In this document: positions 54,029 through 64,000 of the stretch, in pieces
Position numbering within the stretch: the stretch's first letter is position 1
Layout of the letters: each line of letters opens with the position of its first letter
NCBI GenBank assembly: GCA_023548195.1
Contig: JAJHZJ010000009.1
Span: forward strand, 7,525,399-7,589,398
DNA from: Bettongia penicillata ogilbyi
Lineage: Eukaryota; Chordata; Mammalia; Diprotodontia; Potoroidae
Reading direction: 5' to 3'
Length of the DNA stretch: 64,000 nucleotides
Translations under genes and position numbers: made by a program
Notes under the pieces: generated by a model
The model's database searches: none
Told to the model about the DNA's origin: nothing
The model's input: only the letters and a program-made list of their open reading frames with translations

Positions 54029-55019
54029 AACCCTGGGACAATAGGAGGACCTTTTTTGTTTCTGAACTCTGCTTGAAGAGCGCTTAGCAAGCCCTGATCT
54101 TGCCAAGAGCGCTGCTGGGGCAAGGGGAAGGTCTATTTGTTAAACAGTCGAGGTTCCTTTCTCCCGTTGACAACTCAGGTTTGTTCATAAACAACACTGC
54201 ATTCGTGTAAAGTTGAATAAAATCCAGATGCCACTTGTTAAACACAATTAGCTCATTCTCCCTGGTGGCCCTGGGGTAGGTGTAATGCTTACCAATTCTC
54301 CTGGGAGCCTGGGGCCATGTCCACCCTGTACTCTGTGTGCTCTTTTACATCCTGAGCCTGAGGGTGGGGTAAAGAGGGGCTCAGGATTGTCGAGCAGGAG
54401 GTGCCAGGATCTACCCACCAGTGCTAAGATCCTCTGGATGAAACCTTCAGTGTTGATTCCAAAGCACTCTGATTTAAGAAAAGGCTTTGAAAAGGAAGCC
54501 TCACTTATTTGTTTTTGTTTTATTTCAGAAGGAACAAAGAACTAGCCTCAGGATTGGGAAGATGAGATTCGTCTCACCTTTGACATTTATGGATTGTGCA
54601 ATTCCAAAAATATCATTTAGTCTTTCAGTGTCCCCGGGCAAATTTATAAGATAAGAAGCTGTAGTACAGGTGCCTATCTGCACCAGTAGAGGACGTTTCT
54701 CAATGACAACTCCATAAACTGATAATTAAATTATTAAATAAATTTTCAAATTTTTAAAAAAGGTTTTTACATTTATTACTATTTCTAAGATACAAAGAAA
54801 CCTCTTATAACATTAGAAGGACCAAAATTTAAGAATACCTCAAAAGACCAAGACTTATCTATTGTTGCAGTATAAATATGTGTGTATATGTATGTTCTGT
54901 GTATATATATCCGTGAGAACAGAATTACTAAAACAACCATTTTTACTTCTATGTAAAATTGCATTTGAATATATTCTGAGGATAGGATTTTTTAAAATAT
55001 AGTGACACCCTTCCTTTGA

Positions 55020-55525
55020 TTAGAAGTATAAGAATGAATCAGCAAATTATAGTATGCAATATGTGAAAAGATACTATTACGGTGTAACAAATGATGAAGG
55101 GTATGGTTTCAGAGAAATATCTGAAGACTTGCTTGAACTGATACAAAGTAAAGTGAACTTAACCAGGAGAACAATTTATATAACATCAATATTGTAAAAA
55201 CAAACAGCTTTGAAGGACTTAGGAACTCTGATTAACCCAATGACCAATCATAATTCCAGATGACTCAAGTTAAAAACCATCTTATTATACCTCCTGACAG
55301 AGAGGTGATGGACTCAGAGGCCAGACCGAGACTTTTTTTTTACAAGACCAATACAAGAATTTGTTTTGCTTGATTATACATGTATGTAACAGGGGTTTTG
55401 GTTTTTGTTGGATTTTGTTTTTTTTTTTTTTTGCTTTCTCAATTAGTGGGAGATTCAGGAGGATAGGGTGAGGAAAGATTATGGATCTGAAAAGAGAATG
55501 AAATTTAATTTTAAAAAGAATAGAT
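55020..55525 (+). mobile_element. LINE-1 3' end
   Basis: Plus-strand DNA translates to RYYYGVTNDEGYGFREISED and then LLELIQSKVN before a stop. This is the same ORF2p terminal segment as in the minus-strand L1 at 19.3-20.0 kb. A 3' UTR with T- and G-rich stretches follows. It is 5'-truncated and old. Confidence 0.7.
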
Positions 55526-56006
55526 CAGCAGACTATTACCCTATGGAGGCTTCCAGGGAATGTGCTTAGAAGGGTTAAATGCTCAAAAGACATCTATTTT
55601 ATTAAGAATTATGAAATGGAACATGTAGCAGCAGTAGGGATTTATAAGTGATGGCTGAAAGTAAGCTTATATTCTCACAAGACGAACCTGAACAAAAATA
55701 AAGCCAAGATCTAAACCATGTTGTGGGATCAGAGGATTTAGAGCTGAAAAACTTTAGATAGTGAATGAAGAAAACAGGTAGCTACTCTAACATTTTATTA
55801 AATTGCCCTTTTTTGTTAAATTCCCATAGAAACTACTATCTTCATTTGTTTTTTAAAAGAATTTTTATTGATGCCCTTTGGTTCTGCATCAGTCATTTGT
55901 GGATATACTCTGTTCCCCTCTCCTCTACAATTCTCACGCAACGGAACCGAACACTCCTTTTTAACAAGGAAAAACAGCTAAGAAAAAACAAATCGATGAG
56001 ATCACT

Positions 56007-56280
56007 GGGCAGCTAGGTGTCACCGTGCACTGAGTAGTGGGCTTGGAATCAGGAAGACTCTTCTTGAGCTGAAATCAGGCTCAGACATTTACTAGCTGTG
56101 AGATCATGGGCAACTCATTGAACCTTGTATACCTTAGTTTCCTCAGCTATAAATGTTGTTGTTGTCGGTTATAAAATGAGCTAGAGAAGGAAAAGGCAAA
56201 ACGTGCCAGTATCTCAGCCAAGAAAATCCCAAATGGGGTCACAAAAAGTTGGACAAGGCTGATAGCACTGCACAACATGG
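56007..56280 (+). mobile_element. RTE-tailed tRNA-type SINE
   Basis: Head GGGCAGCTAGGTGTCACCG, core ACATTTACTAGCTGTGAGAT, a GTT-rich insert at about 56155-56166, and tail CCCAAATGGGGTCACAAAAA. Confidence 0.85.
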
Positions 56281-56345
56281 TGTCCATATCAGACAAAGTA
56301 TGCAATATTCTGCCTCTATAGTCCCTACAGAGTTGTGTAGTAAAC

Positions 56346-56663
56346 TTTGTGTGTGTGTTCATCCTTCGTTGCCGAAGAAGATCATGTCATCAGAGAAACA
56401 ATGACATGACTTGTACTTGACTTTGTTTTGAGTGAGGGAGGGCTGTGCAGGTCACCAGCCTCACTTCTCCTCCAGAGTCATCTGAATTCAGTGACCAAGA
56501 TATTTATCAGGATGACTGGAGATAACCCAGGATGAGACAACTGGGGTTAAGTGACATGCCCAAGGTCATACAGCTAGTGAGTGTCAAGTGTCTGAGGTGA
56601 GATTTGAACTCAGGTCCTCCTGACTCCTGCACTGGTGCTCTATCCACTGCACCACCTAGCTAT
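56346..56663 (-). mobile_element. Composite SINE with a distinct 3' part
   Basis: The right two thirds are the usual reversed core and head (GGGGTTAAGTGACATGCCC to CACTGCACCACCTAGCT). The left third, TTCATCCTTCGTTGCCGAAG and on to CATCTGAATTCAGTGACCAAG, is not an RTE tail and is seen nowhere else in the window. Confidence 0.7.
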
Positions 56664-57379
56664 AGTCAACTCTGGACAAAAGGGGGAAATTTCATTATTT
56701 GTTCTCTGAGACTGGTATTGATTTTACTATTACTCAGAGTTCAGTTTCCTTTTAGCAGAACCTGTTATGTTTGAAAACTAAAGTTGATAACCTGGTCCAC
56801 AAGATAATTTGATCACTTTAAGAGATCCAGAAAAATAAGCAGCTGTAATAGATCTTTTCAGTCCTGAGGGCTCAGCTTGAGTGTGCAATGACCCTTGATA
56901 CTGATTCAACTCTTTTTTTTTTTAAAGATAATAAATGAAGGCACAAAGTAGCATATTGGAAATCCCTGTCATATTTTCCACTGGTCCTATTTGATATCGA
57001 GGGCTCTGTAACAAATAAACATGTCAGGAATTCTTTTCAGGAAACTAAGCCATGATTTTGGTTCTCTATATTCAACACATTGTTCAGAAATGTTTTGGTA
57101 ACCTTTAAAGCCTGTCCAAAGGAGAGATTCCCATACCCAATTCAATTTTTTCCTATTTGGAAGGTCATTTAGGCTTTGGAAGATAGGCTGATTTACATGG
57201 ATTTGAGTCAGAAGACCATGTCCTCTGCTGGGAAGGGAGGTGCAATAACTCAGGAAACAGAAATGCCACAGTAAGAAAGAGCTAGTTATGTGCAAAGCAG
57301 AAGGGTTGATAGGTTCTAGGGGAGAAGGAAATTCAGGTCCATTACAGTGGGTTGGGTTTTTTGTTTGTTTGGTTTGCTA

Positions 57380-57600
57380 AATTTCTACATGGTGCGAGGC
57401 ACTGAGGATACAAAGGCAATGAACTGGTATTTGCCTGCAAAGAGCTTACACTCTACTAGATAATAATACAAATGTGGAAATATAAATAATTAGAAGGTAA
57501 TGGGAGGGCAGTGCTAACAACTGGCATTAGGAAATACTTCTATTAAGAAGTGACATGTGATCTGGGACTTGGAGGAACAGAAGGATGTCAAGTGTCAAGA
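57380..57600 (+). repeat. Old interspersed repeat, same family as 22380
   Basis: GGCACTGAGGATACAAAGGC, GCAAAGAGCTTACACTCTAC, AAGAAGTGACATGTGATCTG. Confidence 0.55.
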
Positions 57601-57775
57601 ATGAAGGATTACAGTCAGGAAGACCTGCGTTTCAATTTCGACTTAGATGTTTGCTAGCTGTGTGACCTTGGGCAAGTCACTTAACCTCTTTGGGTCTCAG
57701 TTTCTTTATAAGTAAAATGATAGAATCGGAGTAGAGGATCCCTAAGGTCTTTTCTACCCAAAATCTCAGAACCAA
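57600..57775 (+). mobile_element. MIR/THER-type SINE
   Basis: GCTAGCTGTGTGACCTTGGG, CAAGTCACTTAACCTCTTTG, then GGTCTTTTCTACCC. Confidence 0.75.
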
Positions 57776-58384
57776 ACTGACAGAAATTGATCCGAGCTCT
57801 GCTCTGTTGTTCTCTGCTCTGTGATCTCTGCAGGGAAAAGACTTTCTTTAGAAGGAAAATCAGAACTAGCAATAAAAAGGGTAAAGGTTATTTAAATTTT
57901 TTCTTGATATCTTTTGTTTTTATGTCACCTTCATTTCCAAATATATCTCTCCTCCTTTTTCTACACCCAAAGTCATCCCTTATAAAAAGAGACATAAAGG
58001 GAGAGGGAAGCAGTTCAACAAACTAATGACCATTATAATGGGGTCTGAGAGTATATACCACATTACCCATCCACATTCCCTCTTCAAAGAGAGACAGGTG
58101 TATTTTCTTTCCTTTCTTCTGCAGAGCAAAAATTTAATCATTATAATTTTATAGATATTATGGGCCATCAGAGAGTCAGGTTCAGGAAACGAATGCAATG
58201 AGACCCTCATAGTCTATAAAATGCAATAAAAACAATTTCACTTATAGTAAGATTAGAAAGGATAGAATTCCTAGTTAAAATCAAATAAAATGATATTCCC
58301 CTTTGCCTCCTAATTTACCAAGGCAATTAGCTATGTTAAGTCATAAAGATGTCCCTACAATTATTTTGACATCAATTACCCATG

Positions 58385-58616
58385 GGGAAGCTAGGTGGTA
58401 AAGTACATAGAATGCTAGGCCTGGAGTTGGAAAGACTCATCTTCCTGTGTTCAAATCCAGCCTCAGACACTTACTAGCTGTGTGACCCTGGGCAAGTCAC
58501 TTAACTCTGACTCAGTTTTCTCATCTGCAAAACAAGCTGAAGAAGGACATGGCAGTTTCTTTGCCAAGCAAATCCCAAATGGGGTCACCAAGAGTTGGAA
58601 ATGACTGAACAAAAAT
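58385..58616 (+). mobile_element. RTE-tailed tRNA-type SINE, well preserved
   Basis: AAGCTAGGTGGTAAAGTACA, GTTCAAATCCAGCCTCAGAC, CTGGGCAAGTCACTTAACTC and CCCAAATGGGGTCACCAAGA. It is a good reference copy for the family. Confidence 0.88.
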
Positions 58617-58779
58617 CAGATCACTCACTGGATAAGCCTTTTATACTTTAGGCAGCAAGAAAATCAAGCCAGAGATGATCATGGGAGTGGCTCCCCATAC
58701 CCTTAAAGGGAAACTGGCCCAACTGATATAAAATAGGTACTGCTCCTACCACAGAAGCATTCAGATTTGATTTGGTTGT

Positions 58780-59170
58780 TGTCTTTTGTTACATTGTTAA
58801 AAATCATTGTGTTTATGTTTTCTTGGTTCTATTTACTTCACTTTGCATCAGTTCATATAAGTCATGTATAATTAATTTTTTCTCTGAATTTTCCATTATT
58901 TGTCATTTCTGATGGTACAATATTACTCTATTATTTTCAAATCCCACAGGATGTTTAAACATTCCCCTATAGATGGGCATCTACTTTGCTTTCATTTTTT
59001 GCTAGTACAAAAATTGTCACTATCAATGGCTTGGGGTATGTAAGTCCTTTTTTCTTTTGTTGACTTCTTTAGTATATAGAGTGAGAGGTAGGAATTCCAC
59101 ATCGAAGAAATTTTGGTCACTAGAATAGACATTTTAGTCACTTTCTTAGCATAATTCTAATGGTGTAAAA
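58780..59170 (-). mobile_element. Old LINE-1 3' fragment
   Basis: It carries TTACTTCACTTTGCATCAGT and TCATATAAGTC, then AGATGGGCATCTACTTTGC, in the same order as in the L1 copies at 19.7 kb and 63.1 kb (reverse orientation). Confidence 0.6.
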
Positions 59171-59765
59171 TATTTTTAACTCACTTGAGTTAAACATTTA
59201 TTAAAATGCTAACGATGTGAATAACACTGTGTGCTAGTTCAGGGGCAGTTATAAAATTTAGAGAAGACAGTTCTTGTCTTCATGGAATTTATGATATAGT
59301 AAAGACACACACACACAATTGGCTGTAATATGCAACCATGATAACGATTGGCTGCTCATCATAGAGCCATCAATGGCTAGCTCATCATTGAACAAGACTG
59401 AGCTGAATGTAATTAGTAGGTTTCATGCTAAAATTAGAAATTCTGGTGTGGGGACTTGGCATCATAACAGAAAAAAATCAGGAAATTGTCAAATTAATGT
59501 GATCCACACCTCCCATCTCTGACTGCTTCTTTCTTATTTAAACCAATTTTTTGGGAAAGAATTTGCTAATATATTCACATTGAGGCATAAAAGATTGATA
59601 ACTAATAATTTTTTTAAAGAAGGGAAAGTTTATACCAGAAGAATGAATTTCTAATTATACAAATTCCATGCATCAGCCCACTGTCACAGGATGTATCTTT
59701 TTTTTAAAACACACTACATAGGTGGCCACTCACTCACCCTACTCACCAAGCTAACAATGGGGAGA

Positions 59766-59940
59766 GGAGAATAGGACAGGCAAGAATGTTCTCCAGCAAC
59801 CAGGTGCCTAAGTTCCTAATGGGGACAGGAAGGTAGCCAGAGAAGGAAAGATGGAATTAGAAAAGTTGGATTTATACATAAATCTCTAATTATTCTTCAA
59901 CTCTATCATTTTTAAAAAATATATTTTTAAGCTCAGCTCT
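59766..59940 (+). repeat. Inverted duplication 2, left arm
   Basis: CAACCAGGTGCCTAAGTTCC, GGTAGCCAGAGAAGGAAAGA and GGAATTAGAAAAGTTGGATT. The reverse complement is found at 61801-61963 at high identity. Confidence 0.85.
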
Positions 59941-60244
59941 AAAGTGATTGTTTCCTCTTAAGGACTTCACTTGCAATTACATTTTATTACTAGCAAGTTG
60001 GTATACCATAATTATAAAGTGGATTATTACCTCTGGACTCTCAGATGTCAGCAGTAGGAGAGTGAAATTTGTGTGCTTCCTTCCTTATATTGACATATCA
60101 GTTAAAATAGCTAAACAGCATCATTAAATATCATTCATTTTAAATGATATATATTTAATAATAGAATGGATGATACAATGCCTGGTATTTCCATTTGATT
60201 CTCACAAAAATTTGGTAGCTCATTGGAATGAATATGATTACACC

Positions 60245-60246
<2 letters not shown>

Positions 60247-60290
<44 letters not shown>
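60247..60290 (+). repeat. (TA)n microsatellite
   Basis: Pure TA run followed by GTATGTATG. Confidence 0.9.
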
Positions 60291-60297
<7 letters not shown>

Positions 60298-61214
60298 TAT
60301 ACATAGCTATACCTAGGCTCCTTGGATGCAGGATCACAATGACTGTGGAAGACCTCCCTAGGAGGGCAGAGATTTTGGAGGACATTCCAAAGATGGAAAA
60401 TCTTTGGAAGAAGACTGTGGGTGAGTATTCAAGGGAGCTCATTTTGTTTGGGGTTCAAGTGGTCTTGAGAAAAGGACTTGTCCTCAAGTTTCAGGTCCTA
60501 AAAAGGAAAGGCAAGAATGAGAGCTGAACAGATAAGTGCACAGAGGGGAGGGAAGGAGGAAAGAAGGTAAATGTGCTAGGAGTGACCTGGCACCAAGATT
60601 AGACAGAATTAGTAGTCATGGCAGCTGTAGACCAGAGCTGAGACTAGGTCAAATGGACATTTATAGTAATTGATGAGAGTGAAGTCCATTCAATAGCTCC
60701 TTCTCCCACCCCTTTCCTTCACAGAGCTAAGAAAGCTTATGCTGAAAGTTTAAATCCCATTCACTTTCTTCTACTACCCAACTCAGATGCACTGAGAAAA
60801 GCATGGAGGAGGGGAAAATGAGGTGACCCTAGCTGTGAACCCCCTCACAGCCTCTATACCATCTTTCAATATTTATCTTTATTTTTGTTACCTGATACTG
60901 CTAATAAATTATGTGGCCATTAACCATGATTTTGTCTAAGCCTATAAGTTTGTGGTTTGAAATTGAAGAGAGTGAAGTGGGCTTATGGGAGAAGAGAAGA
61001 GATTTCCCTGGATTATTACAGAGTTGGGGCTGAGTTGGTTAGAGAAAGTTTCTGTCACTTTCATAACTTGTTAATATTCTGTGGCATATCTGCTAGACTG
61101 CTTTTAAACCAGAAGAGAGAAAATTAATAAGGAGATAAGCCGGAAGACGGACAGAGGTTGGTATATTTATTCTTGGCACTGTATCTGTGTACCTATGTAC
61201 CCATACTTCACAAG

Positions 61215-61485
61215 GACTTAATAATATAAGTAATAGCAATAAAAATAACATTTAGATAGTATTTACCAGGAGTCAGGCAGTGTGCTAAATACTTGACAAT
61301 CATGATCCCATTTGATCCCCGCAACCTGGGAGGAAGGTGATATTATTATATGTACCTACTTTACCTATGAGCAAACTGAGGCTCAAAAAACCTTAAAGGG
61401 CACAACTGAGGGCACATACTAAATTTCAAAAACAGTTCTTGAACCCAGTACTTCTGACTGAATCCTTTCTACTACACCATAATTT
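61215..61485 (-). mobile_element. MIR/THER-type SINE
   Basis: ACATTTAGATAGTATTTACC, ATGAGCAAACTGAGGCTC, TTGAACCCAGTACTTCTGAC. Confidence 0.65.
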
Positions 61486-61800
61486 TCAACAACACCTAGA
61501 AATGTACTCTTAGGTAAAATCTGATATCTTTCTTTTTAACATAGCCTCTTCTCCATACCCTTCTTTATACCTGTTCCTAACTTTCTTAAGCTCTATGGAT
61601 TTAGAATTAGTGGGGCTTTTAGAGAAGATATAATTCTGCCTCTTTGTTTTACAAATGAGGGAGATGAGACCTAACGACATCTAATCCTTTTCCCAAAGTG
61701 ATTCTCAGCTTTCTTTTCTGGCATGCCCTCAACCAATGCAACAGTTAATACATGGTCAGGGCTTCTCTCTCTGGAAATGGTTCTTTGCCCTCCAGAGGAC

Positions 61801-61963
61801 AGAGCTGAGTTTGAAAATATTTTTTAAAAAATGATAGAGTTGAAGAGATTTATGTATAAATTCAACTTTTCTAATTCCATCTTTCCTTCTCTGGCTACCT
61901 CCCTGTCCCCATTAGGAGACTCAGGCACCTGGTTGTTGGAGAATATCCTTGCCTCTCCTGTGC
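61801..61963 (-). repeat. Inverted duplication 2, right arm
   Basis: AGAGCTGAGTTTGAAAATAT, TTCAACTTTTCTAATTCCAT, CTTTCCTTCTCTGGCTACCT and AGGCACCTGGTTGTTGGAGA. It lacks about 12 bp present in the left arm. Confidence 0.85.
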
Positions 61964-62005
61964 TAATTTAAAAAAACTGACAGAAATTCTGAAAGAATAA
62001 TCAGG

Positions 62006-62128
62006 ACTGGGGCAGCTGAATAGAGCAGTGGATAGAGCACCGATCCTATAGTCAGAAGGACCTGAGTTTAAATCCAGCCTCAGACACTTAGTAGTAGCTG
62101 TGTGGCTTAACTCTGATTGCCTTAAAAG
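62006..62128 (+). mobile_element. tRNA-type SINE, head and core only
   Basis: GGGGCAGCTGAATAGAGCAG, GAGTTTAAATCCAGCCTCAG, and GTAGCTGTGTGGCTTAACTC. The tail is lost, and a minus-strand SINE core abuts it. Confidence 0.75.
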
Positions 62129-62129
62129 A

Positions 62130-62222
62130 AATTGAGGCTCAGGGAGGAGAAGTGACCAAGGTTACATAGTTTAAAAGTAGTAGAATCCAGAGGTCTTCTG
62201 ACTCCAAATCCACTTTAATGGT
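62130..62222 (-). mobile_element. SINE core fragment
   Basis: AATTGAGGCTCAGGGAGGAG, AGGTCTTCTGACTCC. It lies head-to-head with the SINE at 62006. Confidence 0.6.
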
Positions 62223-62402
62223 TGTATCCAGAATCACACAGATGTGAGTTTTATTGGGTCATTTTTCAGCCCATCTTGTCCAATTTTTATTCATGCTCTA
62301 TATTCATCCTTCACAGGATGCGCTATGAACCTACTCTCTGGAGTAAACACATTCTCATCATATTTAAATTCATGAGTAGGGAGCCACATCCTTTCTTTTC
62401 TA

Positions 62403-62635
62403 GAGGTAGCCAGGTGGCAACGTGAATAGAAGACTGGGTCTAGAGTCAGGCAGCATCTGGTCTTGGGCATTTACTAGTTCTGACCCTTGGCAAGACACTC
62501 AGTTTTCTTAACTGAAAAGTAAGGATAATAATAGCACCTACTTCCCAGAATTATTGTGAGGGTTAAGTGATGTTTGTAAAAGCACTCAGTGCAATGTCTG
62601 GCATGTAGTAGGAGCTTAATAAATGCTAGTTTGCT
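62403..62635 (+). mobile_element. MIR/THER-type SINE with tRNA head
   Basis: GAGGTAGCCAGGTGGCAACG, AATAATAGCACCTACTTCCC, GCATGTAGTAGGAGCTTAAT. Confidence 0.75.
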
Positions 62636-62699
62636 TCCTTCCTTTCTCGGTTGTCTATAAAACTTCCTGTTCTACCATGTACATACTTATTTGGCAGTG

Positions 62700-63570
62700 T
62701 TAATTTCCTTTAAAAATCTTTAAATAATTTTTATAGATGTTTTCTTTTTCTTACATCACCACAGTATCCCATGAATCCTTCTCTCTCCCTCCCCTTCCCA
62801 AGATCCATTCTAAATGGATATGTATGTATTTATAATACACACACATACATACATATATATATGTGTATATACATATACACACATATATACACATACATAT
62901 ATATATGAAACAAAAAAATCAGCACAGCAATACATACACTGAAAAAGTCTAAAAACAATGTGCAATGTACAACACTTGTGGACTTCTCACTTCCATGAAG
63001 GGATAAGTTGGAGGTGTTCTCTCATATTTTTCTATCTGAATCTCACTTGATTTTTGTAATTTTGTTACAGTTTACTTTCATTTTTTTGGTGTTTTGTTCT
63101 TTCTATTTAAATTGTTGCAGTTACTATGTGTATTGCTTTTTTGGTTCTGTTTTCTTCACATTGTATCAGTTCATATAGACTTTCCACACTTCTCACTTAT
63201 ATATTACTTCATTTCTTACAAAACAGAAATATTCCATTACATTCATATGCCACAATTTTCTTAGTCATTCCCCAGTTGATGGGCATCTACTTTGTTTCCA
63301 AATCTTAACATGAAAGGTGTGGCTATAATTATTTTAGTGCATATGGGGACATTTTTTAAAAAAATTGATAGCTTCCTTGATGTATAAGTCTAGTGTCTAG
63401 TAATGGAGTCTCTGGTCACTTTATTTACATAAATCCAAATTGCTTTCAAAAATTGTTGTATCATTTCATAGCTGTACCAACAATGCATTTGTGTGCCTAT
63501 CTTTCTACAGCCCTTCCAATATTGACTGTTGTGATTTTTGTAATTTTTTGACAATTTTCAGGGTATGGGG
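62700..63570 (-). mobile_element. Old LINE-1 3' fragment
   Basis: This long diverged copy has TTCACATTGTATCAGTTCAT, CCCCAGTTGATGGGCATCTA, AATTGCTTTCAAAAATTG and GCTGTACCAACAATGCATTT. These parallel the ORF2 C-terminal region of the 19.3-20.0-kb L1. A CA/TA microsatellite lies inside at about 62835-62910. Confidence 0.65.
62833..62912 (+). repeat. CA/TA microsatellite inside an L1 tail
   Basis: ACACACATACATAC and TATATA runs. Confidence 0.85.
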
Positions 63571-63774
63571 TAAAACCTCAAGGTTGTTTGGTTGTGTATT
63601 TTTTTTATTGTTAGTGATATGAAACTTTTTCTCATGTGGTTGTGAATACATCGATGACTGTGTATTCATATCCTTTGACCGTTATCTATTGAGTGATGAC
63701 TATTAGTCATATGTATATGCATAAAAATGCATGTATTTACATATCTGCATATATACATGTCAATTGTATGTCAT

Positions 63775-64000
63775 CGATGTTGTTCAGTCACTCAACCATG
63801 TCTTACTCTTTGTGACCCCAAGGATCATAGCATGCCAGGCCCTTTTATCTTTCACTATCTCTTAAAGTCTGTCCAAATTCATGTTCATTGTTTCCATGAC
63901 ACTATCTACCTATCTCATCCTCGGTCATCCCCTTTTACTTTTGCCTTCATCCTTTCCCAACATCACTTCTTTTCCAATGATTATATCTTTGATATCAAAC
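63775..64000 (-). mobile_element. RTE (BovB-type) LINE 3' end, running off the window
   Basis: It starts with the tail TGTTGTTCAGTCACTCAACC and CTCTTTGTGACCCC (the 3' end on the minus strand), then AAAGTCTGTCCAAATTCATG and ACCTATCTCATCCTCGGTC. The element is cut by the window edge, so more coding sequence may lie beyond 64000. Confidence 0.75.

Noticed and set aside
58430..58470. tRNA gene
   Set aside because: The GTTCAAATCC box-B-like word belongs to the SINE head; no cloverleaf can be formed.

Overview
The window is metatherian (marsupial) nuclear DNA. It carries many copies of a tRNA-headed SINE whose 3' end matches a BovB-type RTE LINE, together with MIR/L2/L3(CR1) relics, marsupial-type LINE-1 sequence and numerous microsatellites. 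The species cannot be decided from the sequence. There is no bacterial, plasmid or viral gene cluster and no CRISPR array.

The only host gene seen is the 3' half of ALDH1A2 (retinal dehydrogenase 2, RALDH2, the enzyme that makes retinoic acid) on the plus strand. Six coding exons of 103, 185, 165, 158, 75 and 73 bp join in frame with GT-AG splice sites and encode the last 252 residues. They carry the catalytic Glu and Cys and end in IPQKNS-stop. They correspond to exons 8-13 of the usual 13-exon gene. Positions 1-23472 are the 3' part of the preceding intron (intron 7). The 3' UTR runs from 41462 to about 43360, with the best poly(A) signal at 43333-43338. From about 43.4 kb to the end the sequence looks intergenic.

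The rest is dominated by transposable elements. The most notable are two full-length, ORF1-only LINE-1 derivatives of half-L1 (HAL1) type. One on the plus strand (46820-49684) has an exact 12-bp target-site duplication and an intact 366-codon ORF1. One on the minus strand (9871-12767) is nested in an L2 element and its ORF1 is broken by nonsense codons. Both lack ORF2 and share their 3' end with an ordinary L1 tail at 19320-20060, which still encodes a decayed ORF2p C-terminus. Other L1 tails lie near 14.5, 18.0, 55.2, 59.0 and 63.0 kb. RTE/BovB-type LINE fragments (39.8-40.1 kb and 63.8-64.0 kb) end in the same tail as the abundant SINEs, so the SINE and its likely partner LINE are both visible here.

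Less expected structures are two long inverted duplications (35268-35405 with 36083-36222, carrying a 7SL-RNA-like segment; 59766-59940 with 61801-61963), an orphan L1 5'-end fragment inserted into a SINE with an 11-bp target-site duplication and no poly(A), a perfect 48-bp palindrome in the ALDH1A2 3' UTR, a 190-bp polypyrimidine tract just downstream of exon 8, a (TTC)25 array in intron 8, and repeat families recognisable only by comparing copies inside the window. I found no convincing new gene system. Repeat family names are from memory of the families, and most repeat borders are approximate.
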